64,000 nucleotides of DNA from Ceratorhiza oryzae-sativae (Eukaryota > Basidiomycota > Agaricomycetes > Cantharellales > Ceratobasidiaceae). Each line of letters opens with the position of its first letter. The stretch's first letter is position 1. Where the stretch lies: assembly GCA_030998015.1 (NCBI GenBank), contig JARWMV010000238.1, forward strand, positions 1,178,001-1,242,000, in the 5' to 3' direction. The notes below the pieces were generated by a model, which saw only the letters and a list, made by a program, of their open reading frames with translations, was not told the origin of the DNA and searched no databases. This document shows, one piece after another, positions 1 to 11,900 of this stretch. The translations under genes were made by a program, and so were the position numbers.

Positions 1-42
1 CTTTGGGCTTGCTGTCGCCGGCGCTGACCTAACACCGGCTAG

Positions 43-161
43 ATGTCATTCGTGACTCTGTAACCTACACTGAGCATGCTAAGCGCAAGACAGTTACCGC
101 ACTCGACGTAGTCTATGCACTGAAGAGGTCTGGCCGCACCCTCTATGGTTTCGGTGCATGA
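43..161 (+). CDS. histone H4, C-terminal exon (partial)
   Basis: The exon reads ...[15 protein letters not shown] and runs to the exact H4 ending GRTLYGFGA before a TGA at 159-161, which is the invariant C-terminal part of histone H4. H4 pairs with H3 at the core of the nucleosome. The bases before position 43 (CTAAC branch-like site, then AG at 41-42) are the end of an intron, so the rest of the gene lies to the left of the window. The first codon of this exon is split across the intron. Its 3' end faces the 3' end of the MMS2 gene about 160 bp away. Confidence 0.97.
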
Positions 162-319
162 GTACTTTTTGAGCAGTCTCTTGTGTACTATATGTCTTTT
201 GCTTTTTTGTTTTGTTTCTTTATCTTATTTCATTTATCGTTTGAAAGTCCACTTGAGTGACAATGGTTACGGCTAGCCTGATGACATTGGGGTAGAAATA
301 CATAGGTGAAAGGGGCCAT

Positions 320-901
320 CTAGTAAGTCGAGCCTTCGGCTGGTTGCGAAAGCTTGCGGTTTTGTGGGGCGGCCATTTCGCTACTTCGTTGTGAGCGACC
401 CGGATACTCAGGCATAGGTTTGTGTACTCACCGGCGGATCTGGACGAGAATAGTCTCCAGGGTGGTAGACCGCAGCCAATTGGTCAACACAGGAAGCTTG
501 TTTGGATCAACTTTTCCCGTCGGCCCGACGAACGGCAAATTAACTTTGGATAGAAATTGAATAGTAGGGGGGACGTCTGGGTACTGTTCTGAGCAATGAA
601 TCTTGAGGCTGTAAATGCGGTTCTCGTGCACGGTCTATACGTCAGGTGGCGAAATTGGCGCTCGGGTCAGACGACGGCGCATATTGAGAACGTACGTGCC
701 CGGGGCCAATGATAGTTCCATTCCACCGGCTCATCATAATGTCGTCACTGTCTTCAAGACCGTACGAGCATGATCCATCGCCAATGCCCTTTTCGCCCTT
801 TTCGAGCTCTTCCAGGAGACGAAAGTTGCGGGGGACTGTTGAACAGAGTAAACTTCATGCTCGAAATCACACCCGCATGCTTCGGACCAACCTTGAGCCA
901 T
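320..901 (-). CDS. MMS2: ubiquitin-conjugating enzyme E2 variant (Mms2/UEV)
   Basis: Four exons on the minus strand (892-901, 696-835, 432-634, 320-380) give a 137-residue protein starting [17 protein letters not shown] and ending QPAEGSTY. It has the UEV landmarks [12 protein letters not shown] and [15 protein letters not shown] and no E2 active-site cysteine context. Mms2 proteins are catalytically inactive E2-like subunits that pair with Ubc13 to build K63-linked ubiquitin chains, used in error-free post-replication repair and signalling. Length and introns are normal and all frames are intact. The first exon is only 10 nt. The gene is divergent from HSE1 across 168 bp. Confidence 0.96.
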
Positions 902-1069
902 TGCTGAGCGTCGTGGATGTGGGCAAGGGCGTGGTAGAGTGTAGGAGTCAAGGAGGGTACTCTGCTTATGTCAGCTACACCGCCCAATGGGTGCCCGTGT
1001 ATCCTTCTGCAGCCCACCACCACCGTCTCATATCGGTGGCCCAGCTGATAGCACATACAGCACTTCAAG
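902..1069. promoter_or_regulatory. divergent promoter region between MMS2 and HSE1
   Basis: The two start codons lie head to head 168 bp apart (MMS2 start at 901 on minus, HSE1 start at 1070 on plus). No other reading frame is supported here, so both core promoters must lie in this gap or within the first short exons. I see no certain TATA box. Confidence 0.5.
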
Positions 1070-4034
1070 ATGTTTAGAGGCGGACAAGTAAACCCGTACG
1101 ATGATATTGTCGGTACGTGATTCACGCCCGTGTTGCGTTATCTGAACATCCATATGATGTGGTATGTTACAGTTAAAGCCACCGACGAGAACCAGACTAG
1201 CGAAAACTGGGAGATATTGATTAATCTTTGTGACAAGGTGTCCGAAGATGGGGAGCAAGGGTACGTCGCGTCTGCCCACGCAAGCGGAGCTCCAGCCGAA
1301 CGATTGACGTCACCTTCGGTTCCCTCCATCTAGGGCGCGAAACGTGATCGCAGCTCTGCTCAGGCGCCTTACACACCGCAATGCCAACGTTCAGCTCTAC
1401 GCGCTCTCAGTGGCAGAGGCATTATCCAAAAACTGTGACATCGTCGTGCACAGGGAAATGGCATCTAAGGCGTTCACTCAAGGTCTCGAAAAGCTGGCTA
1501 CGGACAGGGTGCGTTTCATATTTTGCGCAGCTCTAGCACCCAGCGTTGGAGTTTGCTGATGCACTGCATTTCGGGGGGTTATTAGAACGGCCATGACAAG
1601 GTTAAGAAACGCACCCTCAGTCTCATTAAGCTCTGGGCCGGCGAGTTTGCGTACGACCAGCAACTTGGGCTTATGGAAGAGTGTTACTCTAGTCTCAAAG
1701 CCAAAGGGATGCGATTCGAGGACTTAAACGACACTCCTGCTCCTACATACGACGACGAAGCTGCCCGTCGTGAAGAAGAGGAACTTCAACGAGTGCTTGA
1801 GATGAGCAAGATCGACAAAGGCGGACGTGATCGATGGAATGAATACACGAGCTACGGAGCGGCCGGAGCCAGTGGCAGCGGATCTAGCTCTCAGCCTGGT
1901 GCCGGAACCTCGTCTGCAGCGGGGCCGGCCTATACGCCTGCTGCACAACCCGCTATCGCTTCGTCTTCGCGTCAGCAAACCATCCCCGCTCAGGCACCTG
2001 CTCCTGTAGTGCAAACTCCAGCGCCAATTTCAGCTCCCGTCCAAACTCCAGTACCCGTGACGCAGGCCCCAGCACCCGTACCTACCCCGGCCTACACTGC
2101 CGCCCAAGCCGCCCCAGCTGCTGCGGCTAACCCCGCTTCCCCCGGGGCAGAAGCTACCCCACTCGATCCATCAACGCTTCAAATTGTCAAGCGTGTACGC
2201 GCGTTGCATGACTTCTCTGCGACCGAGGTTGGCGAGCTCTCGTTCGCAAAGGGAGATATTATCAAGGTCGTTGACCGGTGCTTTAAAGACTGGTGGAGGG
2301 GCCAGCTAAAAGGCCGGACTGGCATTTTCCCGGTTAATTATGTGGTATGCAACTCAACTAATTGTCTGGCTTGAAATCTGTTTGTGCTGAGAGAATGTGG
2401 TAGGAACCCCTCCCTGAACCAACTGCTGCTGAGCTTGCGAAGGAAGCCGAGACCGAGGCGTTAGTTTGGTCACAGGGCGGTGCGATCGACACCTTATTGC
2501 AAAAACTACGCGAGTTTGACCCGGCAACTGAGAACTTGAATGATAACGAAGAGATCCAGGTATGAGTTTGAGCTGAATTGACTAAATATCCAAATACTGA
2601 GAGAAATGGACAGGAACTTTACCGATCGAGCATGTCGCTACGTCCCAAGATCCTCAAGCTGATCGACAAGTACAGCCAGAAGAAAGGTTTGATTATTATG
2701 CACGCCAGTACTACCAGTGTTAATTTGGGGTCTTAGCCGAGCTTGTGGTTATGAATGAGCGATATGTCAAGGCTAGAAATACCTTTGAACGTATGATGGA
2801 AGAAAGTGTCGCCAGGCATAACCCATCTGGTAGGCTGCACCCACATCATCCTATATAGCCAGTTTGCTAACGTCAAATACATTTAGCCGCAGTATATGAC
2901 TACCCTGCCGGCCCAGATCAGTATAACCAACCTGGCAACCGCTCTACGGCTTACGGATGGAACCCGAATTTGTACGGTCAAGGCGCTGGTGTGCTGCAAC
3001 CTGGCGCGCAGGCTCCCCCGGAGTCTTCGGCATACGCGCTCCAGCAGACCCCGTATCAACAGCCGGTCACGAACGTCCCGCAGGAGTATCCACCACAGCC
3101 GTATGCTGGGTATCCCGCAGGACAAGCGCAACAAGGTCAAGGCCAGGAGCAGTATGTGTCGCAGTACGGATACGCTGGGTACCAGCAGCCACAGCCTGGG
3201 CAGGATCAGGCTCAGCAGGGGCAGGGGCAGTACCCTCAGCCGTATGCTCAGCAGCAACAGGCTCAACCCCAACCTCAGCAGCAACAGCCGCAACAGCCGC
3301 AGCAGCCGCAACAGCCACAACAGCCACAACAGCCACAACAACAAGGACAACAATACCAAGCCCAGCAGCCTCAGGCCCAACCACCACAGACCCAGCTCCA
3401 GCACAGCTATTCCTATGTCGGAGGGGACGCTCAACATCAGACTCAGCCTGCGGTTCAAACCCAGGCCCAGCCTCAACAGCAGGCTCAGCAGCTCCAACCT
3501 GAGCAGGTTCAGCAACATCAACAGCCCCAGGCGTATGGGCAACCCCAGGTATACAGTCCTCAGGGTCAACAACCCCAAGTCTACGACCCTCAAGCTCAGC
3601 AACAACACCATACGTACAGCCAACCCATCGAGGGGCAAGCGCAGCCGGAATACCAGCAACCCGCGCAGGCTCAGGTTCAACCACAGCAGCAAGTTCAACC
3701 GCAGCAGCAACAGGGACACCAACCCGCCGACCAAGTGCACCAACCACAGCCTGCTGAGTACCAGGCACAGCAGCAGACCCAGCAGCAGACCCAAGAACCC
3801 GTGCCCGTTGCTGAACAAGGTCCACCATACCCTTGGAACGGGACGAACAAGTATCCGAACCAGGGTGCATGCCAGTGGGCCGAGTATTATCTCGGTGGAG
3901 GGGACGATCTATCGGGATTGGTGTATTTTACAGGGCCAGACGGCAATGTGTTGACAAGCATTCCGCCGCGGGAAGGGTTTGGAGCTCCCATTCATGCTTT
4001 GCAGCAGGGATTTGCCCAGGTAGGATTGACATAA
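1070..4034 (+). CDS. HSE1: class E vacuolar sorting protein Hse1 (ESCRT-0 subunit)
   Basis: Eight exons (1070-1112, 1173-1260, 1334-1508, 1586-2344, 2404-2559, 2614-2686, 2737-2829, 2887-4034) join without a frame break into 844 residues. An N-terminal VHS domain (about 8-145, with NPYDDIV and RNANVQLY) is followed by a ubiquitin-interacting motif near 163-180 ([12 protein letters not shown]), an SH3 domain near 302-356 (ALHDFSATE...GIFPVNYV), a helical GAT-like region, and a very long Gln/Pro/Tyr-rich tail. Hse1 pairs with Vps27 on endosomes to capture ubiquitinated cargo for multivesicular bodies. The order VHS-UIM-SH3 is diagnostic. The tail has an uninterrupted QPQ(Q) tract encoded by CAG/CCG/CAA codons near 3270-3360 and is longer than in yeast. 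Confidence 0.96.
3190..3830 (+). repeat. Gln-codon-rich low-complexity tract in HSE1
   Basis: Within the last HSE1 exon the DNA is dominated by CAG/CAA/CCG/CCA triplets, densest near 3270-3360. It encodes glutamine/proline-rich protein. This triplet bias also creates long open frames on the other strand, which are artefacts. Confidence 0.85.
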
Positions 4035-4321
4035 AATTGATTTAGGGGAGAGTGGGAGAATTCTGGAGTTTGTGGAAGAAATGATACCTGCTCGGATAAT
4101 GTGTGCGAACTCCTTGTATGGAATAACAATTCTTTGGGATTTTATTCTCAATATAAATCTACCGGGGAGACATCCAATGAGAACGGAATCTAAATTATCC
4201 GACCATACCCGGCAAGGTCATAATTTATTGGTGCAGCAATGCGGTCTTCGTCTAGGTCATGGGAGGGTTGGTCTTATTTACGAACGGAATCATTGTGCTT
4301 ACCGTCCTAAGGTATATGCAC

Positions 4322-5251
4322 CTAGTCGTCATCTCTAGTCTTGATATGATGTGACTTCTGAATCTGCCATCTCTGAGTCTTGGGTAAGGTATAGTGCTTC
4401 ACAAGCTCGGTAAAAATCGTCAGGTCGTCGATGTTCGGTGGAACATCGTTCATCTGGTCCTCTAGCGATACCACATCCTCATCTATCCCACGTTCAAGGT
4501 ATATCAACACGATGCCGAGAGAATATGCATCTCCCAGTCGCCCGTCAGTACCCTTGTCGGAACGGAGGATCTCGGGTGCGCAAAAAGGGGGTGTACCCAT
4601 AATTGCATCTTCCCCAATGTAGGTGCTGTGTCCGAAATCAAGAATTTTAACGATGTTATACCGGACCATAATCTACCCCATAGTTGTCATGTGAGAAATA
4701 GAAGCAAGAGGGAATGGACTGACATTTGTACAGGATAAATCTCCGTGCGAAAGCCCGAATTTATGAATGTGCACCAGGCCATCCAGAATTTGGTTAAACC
4801 AGTCAATCTTTGTTGATTCGTTCCAAACAGTAGGCAGCAAGTCGAGCAATGTATGCCCGTGGTCGATCTCCTCCAGGACAATTCCAACTCCTTCGATCAC
4901 GCCGAAGAACCTGACGACGTTCTTGTGGATCCCAATCGTTCGAAACACTCGAAGTTCAGCCGCGAACTGCTTGACAACGTCATCGAGCGATTGATGCTGA
5001 ACGACCAGTCCCCCTGGTGGACTGCCATAGGGTAAATCGCTCGAGTCGTGGGTATTAGAGACAAAGTTGACGGGTTGATCCGCGCGGGGTCGTTTGACGA
5101 TACATCGGAACATTTGGGACGACGCGCCATCCTCATTGAATGGATATAAACCGGTCGTTCGGTTTAGTGCGGGCGGGTCTGGGGGGCCATCTGAAGTTTC
5201 GTGGAGGGCAAGCTCGAGAATCGCGTCTGGGGGAAGGTATGAGGCGGACAT
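4322..5251 (-). CDS. small protein-kinase-like protein
   Basis: Two exons (4724-5251, 4322-4672; 51-bp intron with GTCAGT donor) encode 292 residues. Kinase landmarks are a likely AELRVF helix-C glutamate, a catalytic-loop-like HGDLSCTN, DFG in ILDFGHS, and an APE-like CAPEILRS. I see no clear glycine-rich loop, and the protein ends soon after the helix F region, so the C-lobe is short. Both catalytic-loop Asp and DFG Asp are present, so activity is possible but not certain. It resembles the expanded, fast-evolving kinase-like families of mushroom-forming fungi. It could also be a decaying copy of a larger kinase. Start chosen at the first ATG (MSASYLPPDAI). Confidence 0.75.
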
Positions 5252-5532
5252 CTGGTATTTTTAGTCGGGGCCGCCAAGAAGCGTCAGAGGATGTCAAGTG
5301 TCATGGGCGAACCGAGACGAGCCAGTCCTTTATACGCTGGCGAGACGATCAGATATGCATCGGGTAGTCGTCGCTCGGGAGCGGCAGGGGTCGGCGCTTG
5401 TCTCCTATTCCCGCCCGGAAGTATTTGGGCTTGATGTCTACCTCGACCGCCGTGGGATCTAAGTGACGTGATCAAGTGTAGCTTGGTTAGCCTTGATCAA
5501 AGGACTCTGGGGGACTCTGGCTTTAATTTTCT

Positions 5533-7220
5533 ATGTCATGGCTACGAATAACTCCTCGTGCTCAACTTGCACTCCCTCTTTGTCTTGCTAGATGCACTGC
5601 CGTTCGCACATTCCATCAAACCATTCCCCCAGCTCGAGATGGCGATCGCAACTCGCCTGACAGGTGGAACTACAACGAATCGTCCCTGTTCGATCCGTCT
5701 GCTTCCTCTGCTTCTCATTCATATCGACGCGTAACATCCAACCACCTCGCTTTGCATTCTAAAGCACCCCCAAAACGGGTGAAAATGCTCACAAGAGACT
5801 TCATCGATGATTCCCTTTACAATCCAAATTATGGCTACTTTCCTAAACAAGCCACTATTTTTACCCCCGAACAGCCATTTGATTTCGGAAAGATGGCGAA
5901 CTCGACAGTGTTCCAACAAGCTGTAGCCGAAAGGTATAGAGAATATCGAGTGGGGGCTGGCGTAGGAAGCGGGCCTGGCCGGCAAGTGTGGCATACACCT
6001 ACCGAATTATTCAAGGTACGACCTATTTTTCTCTATTGTTCAAGGGCTGTATTGATTTATCTCACAGCCGTACTATGGTCATGCTATAGCTCAATGTCTG
6101 ATATCCGAATATCTTCTCAAATACTTTCCCTATGAAGACTTCATAATATACGAATTAGGTGCTGGGAATGGCACACTTGCCGAAAACATCTTGGATTTCC
6201 TGAAGGCTGAGCACCCGCTTGTTTACGAACGTACGAAGTACAAGATCATTGAGATTAGCTCAAGTCTAGCTCAAAAGCAACAGCAGAAACTAGAGAGGAG
6301 GCACAGAGGCACAGTAGAGGTTACACACAAAAGTGTCTTTGATTGGACGGAGCAGGAGCCTGCACCTTGTTTCTTTTTGGCAATGGAGGTTGTGGTGAGT
6401 TGTATTTTATGGGTGGTTGTAAACCTGTTAAATTTAGAAGTAGGATAACTTCGCACATGATATAATCCGGTTCGACGCTCAATCCTTTGACCCACTCCAA
6501 GCAATCGTGTCGATCGATGACATTGGAGACTTTGCTGAATTCTACGAACCGGTTCACGACCCGTTGATCCAACGCTTTCTTACTCTCCGATCGCGAACAG
6601 CTCATAGACCACCAGCACTCAAATCAGCTTCCAACCCACTCTTTCGTGCGATCCGTCCTTATCTTCCGTTTGCTCCCAACATGACCGAACGCGAGTTTAT
6701 CCCCACTCGGCTCATACAATTTTTGGGTGTGCTGAGGGACAAATTCCCTCGACATCGTTTGTTACTCTCCGATTTTTCGAGTCTACCGGATACAGTACCT
6801 GGGTATAATGCTCCCGTCGTCCAAACGCGGGTTGGTGATATGATGGTCCCGTGTGAGACGTATCTAGTACACCAAGGGTATTTCGATATATTCTTCCCAA
6901 CCGATTTTGAACTTCTCCGAGATCTTTATGAGGTTATTATCAACGCGCCAGCTGCCGACCTCACCAACGCACGAGCCTCCCCTCTAGGAACAGTCGCATC
7001 GCCCACTCGGCTCGGATCCGGATTTTTCTCTCCACAGGGTAGACGAAGGCTTGTAGAAGGTGTAATGTCCTCCAGTGGGCTTGCAGTGGGGGAGAGGAAG
7101 AGTAACGTGTACACCCATCGCGAGTTTTTGGAAAAGTATGCTGATCTCGAAGCTACTACACTTCTGAATGGGGAAAACCCAATGCTTGAGTTTTACCAAA
7201 ATGTCAAGTTCTTGTTTTAA
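5533..7220 (+). CDS. mitochondrial SAM-dependent methyltransferase, NDUFAF7/MidA family
   Basis: Three exons (5533-6015, 6068-6394, 6444-7220) give about 528 residues. The N-terminus (MSWLRITPRAQLALPL) is Arg-rich, acid-free and fits a mitochondrial presequence. The SAM-binding motif I is IYELGAGNGTL, followed by the family's AMEVVDNFAHD segment, equivalent to NEVLDNLPHD in other members. NDUFAF7 methylates an arginine of the NDUFS2 subunit during complex I assembly. The family match rests on these two motifs plus overall length. The frame is intact throughout. It converges on the next gene with about 190 bp between their ends. Confidence 0.93.
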
Positions 7221-7413
7221 CTAAATGCGCGAGGATAATCGGTTATTGGTACAGTCAAGTATAAGGATGCGTTTTGAAAAGGCAATCTACACGATTATTC
7301 AAAAATACACCAAGGCAGATATAGAGTATCACATTGCTATTAAACATCGTGTACGAATCGAAAAAAAAAAACTCATCCCCATACCATCCGTGGATCTGGA
7401 GGGTGCTCTAGGA

Positions 7414-8721
7414 CTATGACACAGTCGCTGTGGGGAACATGGCCTGAACCTTTAGCTCAGCTTGTTTCAACTGGGCGAAGAATGACGCCGAGATCTCTTG
7501 GACGATAACCCGTCCATCCGGTCGCTTTCCTTCTCCATCGGGTGACTTTTCGCCTTTCTCGATTCGGGTCATGCTTTCCTCTGCACTTGTCCACTCAGAC
7601 TGGAGATCTCCAACCTTGTTCTTGAGCGCACGGAGCTTTCGGCCGGCCTCGGCTGCTGCCGCACCATTTACCTGGACGTGTTCGGATAGGCCGGACAACG
7701 ATGAAGCGAGTATCTGGGAGATGGCGCGCATGTGTGCGAGATGCGGGAGCGTGCTTGATGGAGAAAGTGAACCAGATGGGTAAGGGGGTGGCGGGGGGAG
7801 GACCGCTCGGTCTGTCGATACTCGACGGTGGCGGAGGGAACGGTCTGCAAATGCTGGATCGTCTCCTTCGTCTTCATCGTCGAAGATGTCTCTCGGGTCG
7901 CGCTGAGCCTCCCATAATTCGTCAAATTCGTCCTCCTGGACGGTGTCCAATGCCCGTGTCTGGGAATACGAGCCTGGCCCTTCTTTATCCGTCAACAAAA
8001 CGTCCTCCAACGGTTCCAATGAACCCAACCGATCAGCTCCACCGGACTCTCCGTCAATCTTTCGGAATTCGCGTTCACAGTTGATCAGGTCTCGCAATTG
8101 GTCTTCTCGCTCGCGACGCGCGTCGTCGATATGCCTGATCATGTCCGTTGCGATTCGTTCGAGTGTAGGCTCGGCGCCACCGTGCATGGATGTACGCCGT
8201 GTTTGGGAAGCGAACGAGGGTTTGGTTGGGGAATGGGATGCATCTAAGTCCATGTTCTGTAGCTGAGTGATGAACCCATCGATGAATTGTACGTTTTCTT
8301 TGAGTGTCTCAATCGGGTCCGTTTCTGTTTCTGGGGCCAGCGCAAACGATGGTGGAGGAGGCGGTTTAGACGGCGAGAGTTCAGGATCAGAGTCGACCTC
8401 GTGTCCGTATCCGTGCCCGTTTAGCTTCTCGATTCTACTCGGTCTAGACGGCGTATCGAGCGTTGAAATGTCGTTTGTACTCATCATCATTCCGCTGTGC
8501 CCTTCTAGTTCTTCCGGCCCATTGTGCGCCTCATCCTCCTCTTCATCAAACTCCAATCCAAGCTCGTCAGCGAGAGCTCTCGATTCAGATGGCTCTGACA
8601 TGACAGCTGCCGCGAGTTCGTGCGCGAGAGACGTGCCAAACGTGCCCATTGCTGGTCGTGAGGGCGACTTGCGCGGGTGTCTCGACGTGGCCGGAGCCAG
8701 CAATTGCGAGTCGTAGTCCAT
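7414..8721 (-). CDS. conserved-looking acidic coiled-coil protein, function unknown
   Basis: A single uninterrupted exon encodes 435 residues from ATG (MDYDSQLLAPATSRHPRK). It is rich in Asp, Glu, Ser and Pro, with an acidic stretch near the N-terminus (LEFDEEEDEAHNG), a helical middle (RHIDDARREREDQLRDL), a proline run (RAVLPPPPPYPSG) and a helical C-terminus. There is no signal peptide or membrane segment. I do not recognise a family. The long codon-biased single exon and lack of stops support a real gene. Confidence 0.75.
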   Translation of the reverse strand: MDYDSQLLAPATSRHPRKSPSRPAMGTFGTSLAHELAAAVMSEPSESRALADELGLEFDEEEDEAHNGPEELEGHSGMMMSTNDISTLDTPSRPSRIEKLNGHGYGHEVDSDPELSPSKPPPPPSFALAPETETDPIETLKENVQFIDGFITQLQNMDLDASHSPTKPSFASQTRRTSMHGGAEPTLERIATDMIRHIDDARREREDQLRDLINCEREFRKIDGESGGADRLGSLEPLEDVLLTDKEGPGSYSQTRALDTVQEDEFDELWEAQRDPRDIFDDEDEGDDPAFADRSLRHRRVSTDRAVLPPPPPYPSGSLSPSSTLPHLAHMRAISQILASSLSGLSEHVQVNGAAAAEAGRKLRALKNKVGDLQSEWTSAEESMTRIEKGEKSPDGEGKRPDGRVIVQEISASFFAQLKQAELKVQAMFPTATVS

Positions 8722-8952
8722 TTATGGCGTGTTCAAGTTCAGGTGTAGTTTTTCTAAGCGAATGTGGGCTTTGAGTGAATCTAGTATCCAATGATGGGTG
8801 TCGTGGGCTTGAGATACCAATTTGGTAGCCATACCTCTTGGCGCTTGACAAAAACGTTGACGTAACGCTATCTCGATTAGTCAAAAGTACAGTATAGGTC
8901 TCAGGTGTAAACGTGACATTAGTAGAGAATATTCCCTTTGCATATAGCTATA

Positions 8953-11900
8953 CTACTCTGCTTTTTGCTTGAATACCAGCCGTTTCAGCGTCCTCCACCC
9001 TTTCGTCTCCTCATTTTCGACCCTTTTGTCTTCCCGGTCCTCCGCATCTTCGTCAGCTTTCAGTTGATCTTGGTGTCTCTGTTCTTCAGCCGCGACGGTA
9101 TCATCCAGAGCTTTAAGCACATCTTCGGCTGGAATAATTCGTCCTTTGCGTCTCTCGGCCCGGGACTCGCTTGGTGTGCCCTCATCACCCGAGTTCAGCG
9201 AGAAAATCGATACAGGTCGTGCGGATACTGGGGGCTCGGATCCATCTCCAGCCACACTCCTTCGCCTTGGTCGGAATGCGCCGAGCAAGGACGTCTGGCG
9301 ATTTATCCTGGCGTAATCTTGGGTGGAAGTCTCGCCCAACGTAGCAGGAAGCGTAGTTGCCGGATGAGGATGGGGAGCAGTCTTCAAATTGTTCATCTCC
9401 AATGCCTCAGAGACAGACTCCCGTCGGCCCCACAAAGAGGACTTCGTACTAGCTCGCTCCGCAGATGCTGTTCGTACACGAAGTATGCTGGGTCGAGCTG
9501 CACGGGACGAATACGACGAGGTTCGGTTAAGGCCTGGAACCTCCTTTGGGCTTTCTGGAGGCGATTGAGTCATCGGAATAGCAACTCCACTCTTTGAACT
9601 CCCATTGGTTGCCATCGATGGTCGCCAGTCAGACTCCTGTTTAGCTTGGTCATGGGCGGACAATTTAGCGTGCGAAGGGTCGGTCGTCCCAGACCTGTGC
9701 ACGCTCAGCAACAATCGATACATGAAGACCGTATCGTCCAAATCAACCGGCCCAGAAGGGTCTCGGGGTAACCAAATTGCCTCGGGAGCCACGTCCAAAT
9801 AGTATGGGCATTCATATGATGCGCTAAATATATTAATGAGTCCCATATACAAACATTTGCTTTCCCGTACCCACCTTCCGTTAGGCGCGTCATCCCATCT
9901 TCTTAGGGGAGGATGAACAGCAGTTAACTCCTTTGGCCTAGTGCTCCCCAGATAATTACGCCCTCCTCTATTGTATGGTCCTCGGATTTCCCCGTGAATA
10001 GCAACCCAGCAACTGTCGCGGGGAGCTGCCCAACCTGCTGCACCAAATCCAGTATGCCCCCCATCTGAGGTGCACTGACTCCAAGTACTCTCGCCCCAGT
10101 AGGGGCAACGCTATCGATTTCATCACTAGTTCCGGGGGATTCAGGCCGCTTTGTATCAGGAGAATCCGGCCTTCTTGAATTGCGAGAGCCGGAGCGAAGG
10201 ATTTCAGACATGGATCCCGACCGGCTCACGACCGCCGACAGGGACTTTTGTCTCTTCTTAGATGGCCGTTCGCGTGTGCGGTGAGCATCATATTTGTGTC
10301 CAAGCGTTCGTAGGCCAGGGGGGTTCCAGGTGAAAGTCGACGGAGCCATTGCTGCAGCGGGGGACTGGAATGTGTTGAGCCGTTCAGGCGATAAAGGAGT
10401 GGGTGATATGACACCAGCCGAGGGTTTAGCCTCTTCATTAGACGAGTGTTCACCAGGCGATAAGAAGGGCTCTTCGTGCCCACACAAACGAGCGCTTTCA
10501 GCATCTTCTAGCCTTTTCACCATCAGAACCATCTCCCCCCATGTGCAGTCTGCTCGGTCATACCTTCCATATCGTGCCCTAAATTCTCGAGTAGCCCATA
10601 TTTTCAAAATTATAGTGACACCAAGCATCGCTCCGCTAACACCCGCTCGTGCCCGGTTGTAATTCAGCAAGTTGAAAGCAAGGAAGACGACCTAAATGGA
10701 GAAGGTAAGTTAGTTAGCTTTACGAGGAATGGCATCCGTACATGACTGAGCGCGAGCCCGTCCATGGAGTAGCGCAAAACGCGAATTGTGATGATCTTGC
10801 CGTTTCCTGTGCACAAGATATAATATTAGCGCAGGCATCACCTAATTGTTGACTTACGTTCGTAAAACCGCCGCGCGTATACGTGGAGTAGTTGGTTGCG
10901 GAATACCTACAAACGATGGCCTGGTCAACGGGTAAGTATGAATTAGCCTCCAACGAACTCACGACATTGGCCACTGAATAATAAATCAGTGCAAAAGGGA
11001 TGACCAGAGGATTAAGGACAGCAAATATCATAACAATGTGCATGGCGAGAAGGTGATTAGGCGTCCAGTACTGGGTCAGAGTCAGGATACGGGGTAAATA
11101 CTGAGCAATTTGTGTGAAACCCACATGATAATCAATTGTACGTGGTTGGGTACCACGCTTGCGTTTGCGAGGGGTCGAAGCTGCCCGAACACCAAATATG
11201 TACGTTATCAGGGGTAACTGTTGATTTGCGTTAGTGTATAGCATGAGGTGGGGACCCAATAACTTACCCCGACTAGCGGAAGGAGGTTCACCGAAGTTCA
11301 TTACTAATGAGTCTATTAGAATGCGGCACACATACCTAAACCTAGTTGCATCATATTCTAAACAAGCGTGAATCGACCGCTTCTCAAAATTGCAATGTAA
11401 ACAACTCACCTGTAAGGATGTTTGCAAAATATCTGTGCCAAGACGATTTGTAAGGGAGTTTCGCGAACAATCACGGTCTAAGAGGACTCACACCAGCTGG
11501 CATAGAATGGAGCCGCTGCAGGGAATGATTCAGAAACTATTCTGAATGGATCCGGAACCTGCTGTTTGAAAGCTAAGAGGAATGTGCGGAAACTACTTAA
11601 ACCGCTATATAGGAAAGCTATTAGGATATGGAATTCGACCAGCCTCTCAGACTTACACACAAAAAAATATCCTGCCCAAAAGTCTGTAAGGGAGCATTTG
11701 AAAAAATATGGTATTTTGGCTTACACAATGTTCAAAATCAGCCATTTATAGTAACGAATGAGGATGCCTGAATGACGCGGGCGTTAAAAGCACGCTCAGA
11801 GATAGGTTCGCAGGCTTACCGTCATGGAGCCCACTGAACGTGACCTCCGTCTGAGCCTTCCGCCCAATCGCAAACAAGATAACGGGAATCAAAATACCCA

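Noticed and set aside
2883..3818. Long Leu-rich open frame on the minus strand inside the HSE1 tail
   Set aside because: It is the complement of CAG/CCG-rich coding sequence. HSE1 on the plus strand has domain support, intron phases and family motifs, whereas this frame has none.
11217..11267. Read-through of a 50-bp segment as coding in the CSC1 gene
   Set aside because: The segment is open but has a GTAAGT donor, CACTAAC branch site and CAACAG acceptor. Removing it, with the 5-nt exon, gives the conserved membrane helix.
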